A DNA stretch of 64,000 bases from Lachnospiraceae bacterium. GTDB taxonomy: Bacteria > Bacillota > Clostridia > Lachnospirales > Lachnospiraceae. Below the pieces are notes generated by a model, which saw only the letters and a program-made list of their open reading frames with translations, ran no database searches and was not told the DNA's origin. Positions 60,504-64,000 of this stretch are shown one piece after another. The translations under genes were made by a program, and so were the position numbers. Location: positions 558,001 to 622,000 of the forward strand of contig JAKSPO010000001.1 in NCBI GenBank assembly GCA_024404675.1, written 5' to 3'. Position 1 is the first letter of the stretch. Each line of letters opens with the position of its first letter.

Positions 60504-61856
60504 TTAGCTACGCATTTCAATAATCGGCGCGCCATTTCCCCGGATATAATCCGCAGTGATGGTTACTGAACCGATGTAGGAATCCTTCGGAATCTCATAC
60601 ATAATATCAAGCATGAACTCCTCGAGGATTGAACGAAGCGCTCTGGCTCCGGTTTCCTTAGTGAGTGCCTTCTCGGCAATCAGGTCTAAGGCGTCGTCCG
60701 TGAATGAAAGCTTCACCTCATCCATGGCGAAAAGCTTCTGGTACTGTTTGATGATTGCATTCTTCGGCTCACAAAGGATTCGCTTCATTGCTTCCTTATC
60801 TAATCCCCGCAATGCATAAATCATCGGAAGTCGTCCGATAAACTCAGGAATCATTCCGTATTCGCGAAGGTCCTCCATGGAAACCTTTGCTAGAATATCC
60901 TTGTCCTCATCAAACTGATTCTTCAAATTGGCATTAAAGCCCATCGTGAAGGATTTCGTCAGACGATTCTTCACAATCTCGTCAAGTCCGGGAAATGCTC
61001 CGCCGCAGATGAAAAGGATATTCCTCGTATTCATCTTCGTTGTGGGCACCATACCGTTCTTACTGGAGGCACCGATAGGAACCTCAACCTCCGCTCCCTC
61101 AAGAAGCTTCAGAAGGCCCTGCTGTACGCTCTCTCCGCTGACATCACGGCTGTTGGTATTCTTCTTCTTGGCAATCTTATCAATCTCATCAATGAACACG
61201 ATACCGTGCTCTGCGCGATCGACATCGTTGTCCGCATTGGCTAGAAGCTTGGAAAGTACGCTCTCCACGTCATCGCCGATGTAGCCGGCCTCGGTAAGTG
61301 AGGTCGCATCCGTGATTGCAAGCGGTACATTTAGAAGTCTTGCAAGTGTCTGCACAAGATAAGTCTTTCCGCAACCGGTAGGACCAAGCATAAGCATATT
61401 GGACTTTTCAATGACCACCTCGTCCTGAAATGCCTTCTCATCCTGCCTTTTCACACGTTTATAATGGTTATAAACGGCAACGCTTATGACCTTCTTGGCA
61501 TGATCCTGGCCGACAACATACTCATCAAGACGTGCCTTAATCTCATGTGGTGCCGGAAGCTTCTCGATGTTCATCACATCCTCTTCGACCTTCTGCTCCG
61601 CCTTCTTCGGCTTCACCTGCGTCTGATTCCCCTGCATGCCGCCGGGAAATACGAACCGGATATTGCCAAGCAGTGAATTCGGATCATCCATATTCATGCT
61701 CGACATCATATCGAAGGATTTCTGCAGGCAGCTCTCACAGAGGTATATATTCGGCGGCATGCGTAAAAGCTTACCGCACACACTTTCCGGGCGACGGCAC
61801 ATGGCACAGATATTCTCATATCCGTCCCGGTTATCATTCCTGTTCTGTTCGTCCAT
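60504..61856 (-). CDS. clpX: ClpX-type AAA+ unfoldase
   Basis: 450 residues. The N-terminal zinc domain has CAMC and CESC (17, 20, 40, 43), followed by a long linker to about 100; Walker A is GPTGCGKT (158-165), the pore loop GYIGDD (usual GYVGED), Walker B IVFIDEIDKIA, and sensor-2 GARALRSILEEFMLDIMYEIP. MGFNAN stands where ClpX has its ClpP-docking IGF loop. It unfolds proteins for ClpP; no clpP is adjacent. Divergent loop residues suggest a paralogue rather than the main ClpX. Confidence 0.9.
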   Translation of the reverse strand: MDEQNRNDNRDGYENICAMCRRPESVCGKLLRMPPNIYLCESCLQKSFDMMSSMNMDDPNSLLGNIRFVFPGGMQGNQTQVKPKKAEQKVEEDVMNIEKLPAPHEIKARLDEYVVGQDHAKKVISVAVYNHYKRVKRQDEKAFQDEVVIEKSNMLMLGPTGCGKTYLVQTLARLLNVPLAITDATSLTEAGYIGDDVESVLSKLLANADNDVDRAEHGIVFIDEIDKIAKKKNTNSRDVSGESVQQGLLKLLEGAEVEVPIGASSKNGMVPTTKMNTRNILFICGGAFPGLDEIVKNRLTKSFTMGFNANLKNQFDEDKDILAKVSMEDLREYGMIPEFIGRLPMIYALRGLDKEAMKRILCEPKNAIIKQYQKLFAMDEVKLSFTDDALDLIAEKALTKETGARALRSILEEFMLDIMYEIPKDSYIGSVTITADYIRGNGAPIIEMRS

Positions 61857-61950
61857 ATTACTCCATTCATCGAGGTGTTAAGGCCTCGAGCCCGTATGCC
61901 TGCCGCTGTTCGAACGAGAACCCGACGTCACAATACATGCATACACTGTT

Positions 61951-61979
61951 ATCATAACTCATTTTCGTCATTTATTCAA
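61951..61979 (-). promoter_or_regulatory. clpX promoter
   Basis: Minus strand TTGAAT (61979-61974), 17-nt spacer, TATGAT (61956-61951), giving a leader of about 85-90 nt before clpX. Confidence 0.8.
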
Positions 61980-61995
61980 GAGATAAGTTTGGTCT

Positions 61996-62059
61996 CTTGG
62001 GGACGGGGTTCAGGGCTCATTTTTGCGCGCAAAAATGAGCCCTGAACCCCGTCCCCAAG
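61996..62059. repeat. Perfect 64-bp palindrome
   Basis: Two 29-nt arms (61996-62024 and 62031-62059) are exact reverse complements around GCGCGC, itself palindromic. The arms begin CTTGGGGACGGGGTTC. It has no T-run that would make it a terminator for either flanking gene, and lies between two divergent genes. GGGGACGG-type palindromes are found around REP-associated transposases in Firmicutes; no transposase is present here. Confidence 0.92.
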
Positions 62060-62107
62060 CCACCAAAATTAAAAACTTACTTCACAATATCAACACAAAC
62101 ATTCGTT

Positions 62108-62121
62108 ATTGTATATACAAT
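62108..62121. promoter_or_regulatory. 14-bp palindrome ATTGTATATACAAT upstream of htrA
   Basis: A perfect inverted repeat about 45 nt before the htrA ATG, overlapping a possible -10 (TACAAT). It could be an operator, but AT-rich palindromes arise easily by chance. Confidence 0.35.
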
Positions 62122-62165
62122 ATAAAAGTACCAGCTGCTTTAGCATAGGAGGAATATCGCTTTTT

Positions 62166-63383
<1,218 letters not shown>

Positions 63384-63420
63384 TTCCTATCATTTGTAAT
63401 AAAAGAACCACTTTAACCGG

Positions 63421-63452
63421 GCCGCAGAGTATTCTGCGGCTCGTCCTTTTTT
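63421..63452 (+). terminator. htrA terminator
   Basis: GCCGCAGA/TCTGCGGC (8 bp, loop GTAT), then TCGTCC and TTTTTT, 37 nt after the htrA stop. Confidence 0.88.
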
Positions 63453-63522
63453 ATAAAAAAAGCCGCCGCCCGAAAGCAACAGCTCTTAAAATCAAAAACT
63501 ATCAATCCATTTTCAAAAACAA

Positions 63523-64000
63523 TTAAAGCTCTTTCGCTGCAAGGCTAAGCGCCGAAGCAAGTACCTTGTCCATATCATAATAGCGATACTCGCCGAGACG
63601 ACCGCCGAAGATCACGCCCTGCTCCTTCTGCGCCAACTCACAATAGCGTGCATAGAGTGCAGCATTCTTCTCATCATTTACCGGATAATACGGCTCCTCG
63701 CCCGGCTGCCATTCCGCAGGATACTCCTTCGAAATAACCGTCTTCGTTGTCTCAAGCCCGCGATAGAAATGCCTATGCTCAATAATTCTCGTGTAGGGAA
63801 TCTCTCGCTCGGTATAATTCACAACCGCATTGCCCTGGTAATTATCACACGAAAGCGTCTCATGCTCAAAACGAACCATCCGGTAAGCAAGCGGCCCGTA
63901 GCAATAATCAAAATACTCGTCAAGCGCTCCTGTGAAAAGCACCTTCTTCGCAAGCCCTCGATAGCTGTCCCGCTCCTTCAGATAATCCACGCCGGTCCGC
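63523..64000 (-). CDS. glf: UDP-galactopyranose mutase, C-terminal part (5' end beyond window)
   Basis: The last 159 residues of Glf; the frame stays open to the right edge. KKVLFTGALDEYFDYCYGPLAYRMVRFEHE, YTRIIEHRHF, TKTVISKEYP and IFGGRLGEYRYYDMDKVLASAL are the FAD- and substrate-site motifs of the family. The enzyme converts UDP-galactopyranose to UDP-galactofuranose for surface glycans. A GTG near 63990 is internal, not the start. Confidence 0.95.
   Translation of the reverse strand, partial: RTGVDYLKERDSYRGLAKKVLFTGALDEYFDYCYGPLAYRMVRFEHETLSCDNYQGNAVVNYTEREIPYTRIIEHRHFYRGLETTKTVISKEYPAEWQPGEEPYYPVNDEKNAALYARYCELAQKEQGVIFGGRLGEYRYYDMDKVLASALSLAAKEL

Larger units (their letters stand above)
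61857..62165. other. 309-nt divergent intergenic region between clpX and htrA
   Basis: It holds the clpX promoter and leader on the minus side, a perfect 64-bp palindrome, and a short palindrome near the htrA start. No small gene was seen. Confidence 0.75.

Noticed and set aside
59322-60569. Plus-strand frame rich in Leu-Tyr-Arg repeats (415 codons)
   Set aside because: It is the complement of the VVEQ/YQQP repeat gene; the minus frame has a zinc ribbon, a membrane helix and a ribosome site.

Overview
The window looks like the chromosome of a low-to-moderate GC Gram-positive anaerobe of the Clostridia, most likely the Lachnospiraceae or close kin. Support comes from gene order (plsX-acpP-rnc-smc-ftsY; rpmB-asp23-fakA-recG; DUF2953 next to gerW), an IspH fused to ribosomal protein S1, strong GGAGG-type ribosome binding sites, near-consensus sigma-A promoters with 17-nt spacers, a Gram-positive LexA box before recA, and Na+-pumping decarboxylase genes. 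No phage, plasmid or insertion-sequence genes and no CRISPR array were seen. Most genes lie on the minus strand; only three clear genes (CorC-like, rqcH with a PHP phosphatase, htrA) are on plus.

Layout: 1-2.5 kb holds the N-terminal 846 residues of a TetR-PAS-PAS-PAS-histidine kinase fusion that runs off the left edge. 2.7-5.9 kb has tRNA-Met, cdd, a metallo-beta-lactamase-fold lipoprotein and a minimal SufCB pair. 6.0-7.5 kb has a CorC/HlyC-type membrane protein and a tiny membrane peptide. 7.7-11 kb is a DHHW/MBOAT/DUF4358 operon, probably for O-acylation of a surface polymer. 11-15.6 kb holds two large polytopic membrane proteins (DUF2298 type). 15.7-20.3 kb holds recG, fakA-like, asp23-like and rpmB. 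20.4-24.7 kb is a five-gene operon with gerW, DUF2953, two unknown proteins and a rhomboid-like pseudoprotease.

24.8-27.5 kb (plus) is rqcH and a PHP phosphatase. 27.5-34 kb has nifS and a five-gene Na+-decarboxylase/transcarboxylase cluster with two different carboxyltransferases. 34-36 kb is the SOS-regulated recA-recX pair. 36-43 kb is ftsY, smc, rnc, acpP and plsX. A block of direct repeats and hairpins at 42.9-43.2 kb separates this from a 16-kb co-directional run (59.3 to 43.2 kb): an Mrp/Mbh-like cation antiporter complex with four NuoL/M/N-type subunits, then folD, rimO, pgsA, a flavoprotein-Cmk fusion and ispH-S1.

The right end has a zinc-ribbon membrane protein with long VVEQ repeats, a clpX gene, a perfect 64-bp palindrome, htrA and the C-terminal part of glf. 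The genes suggest an anaerobe that relies on ion gradients (Na+ decarboxylase plus a multi-subunit antiporter) and that modifies a surface polymer. The observations I rate highest are the TetR-kinase fusion, the flavoprotein-Cmk fusion with a preserved internal start, and the four-antiporter Mrp-like operon without an electron-transfer module.
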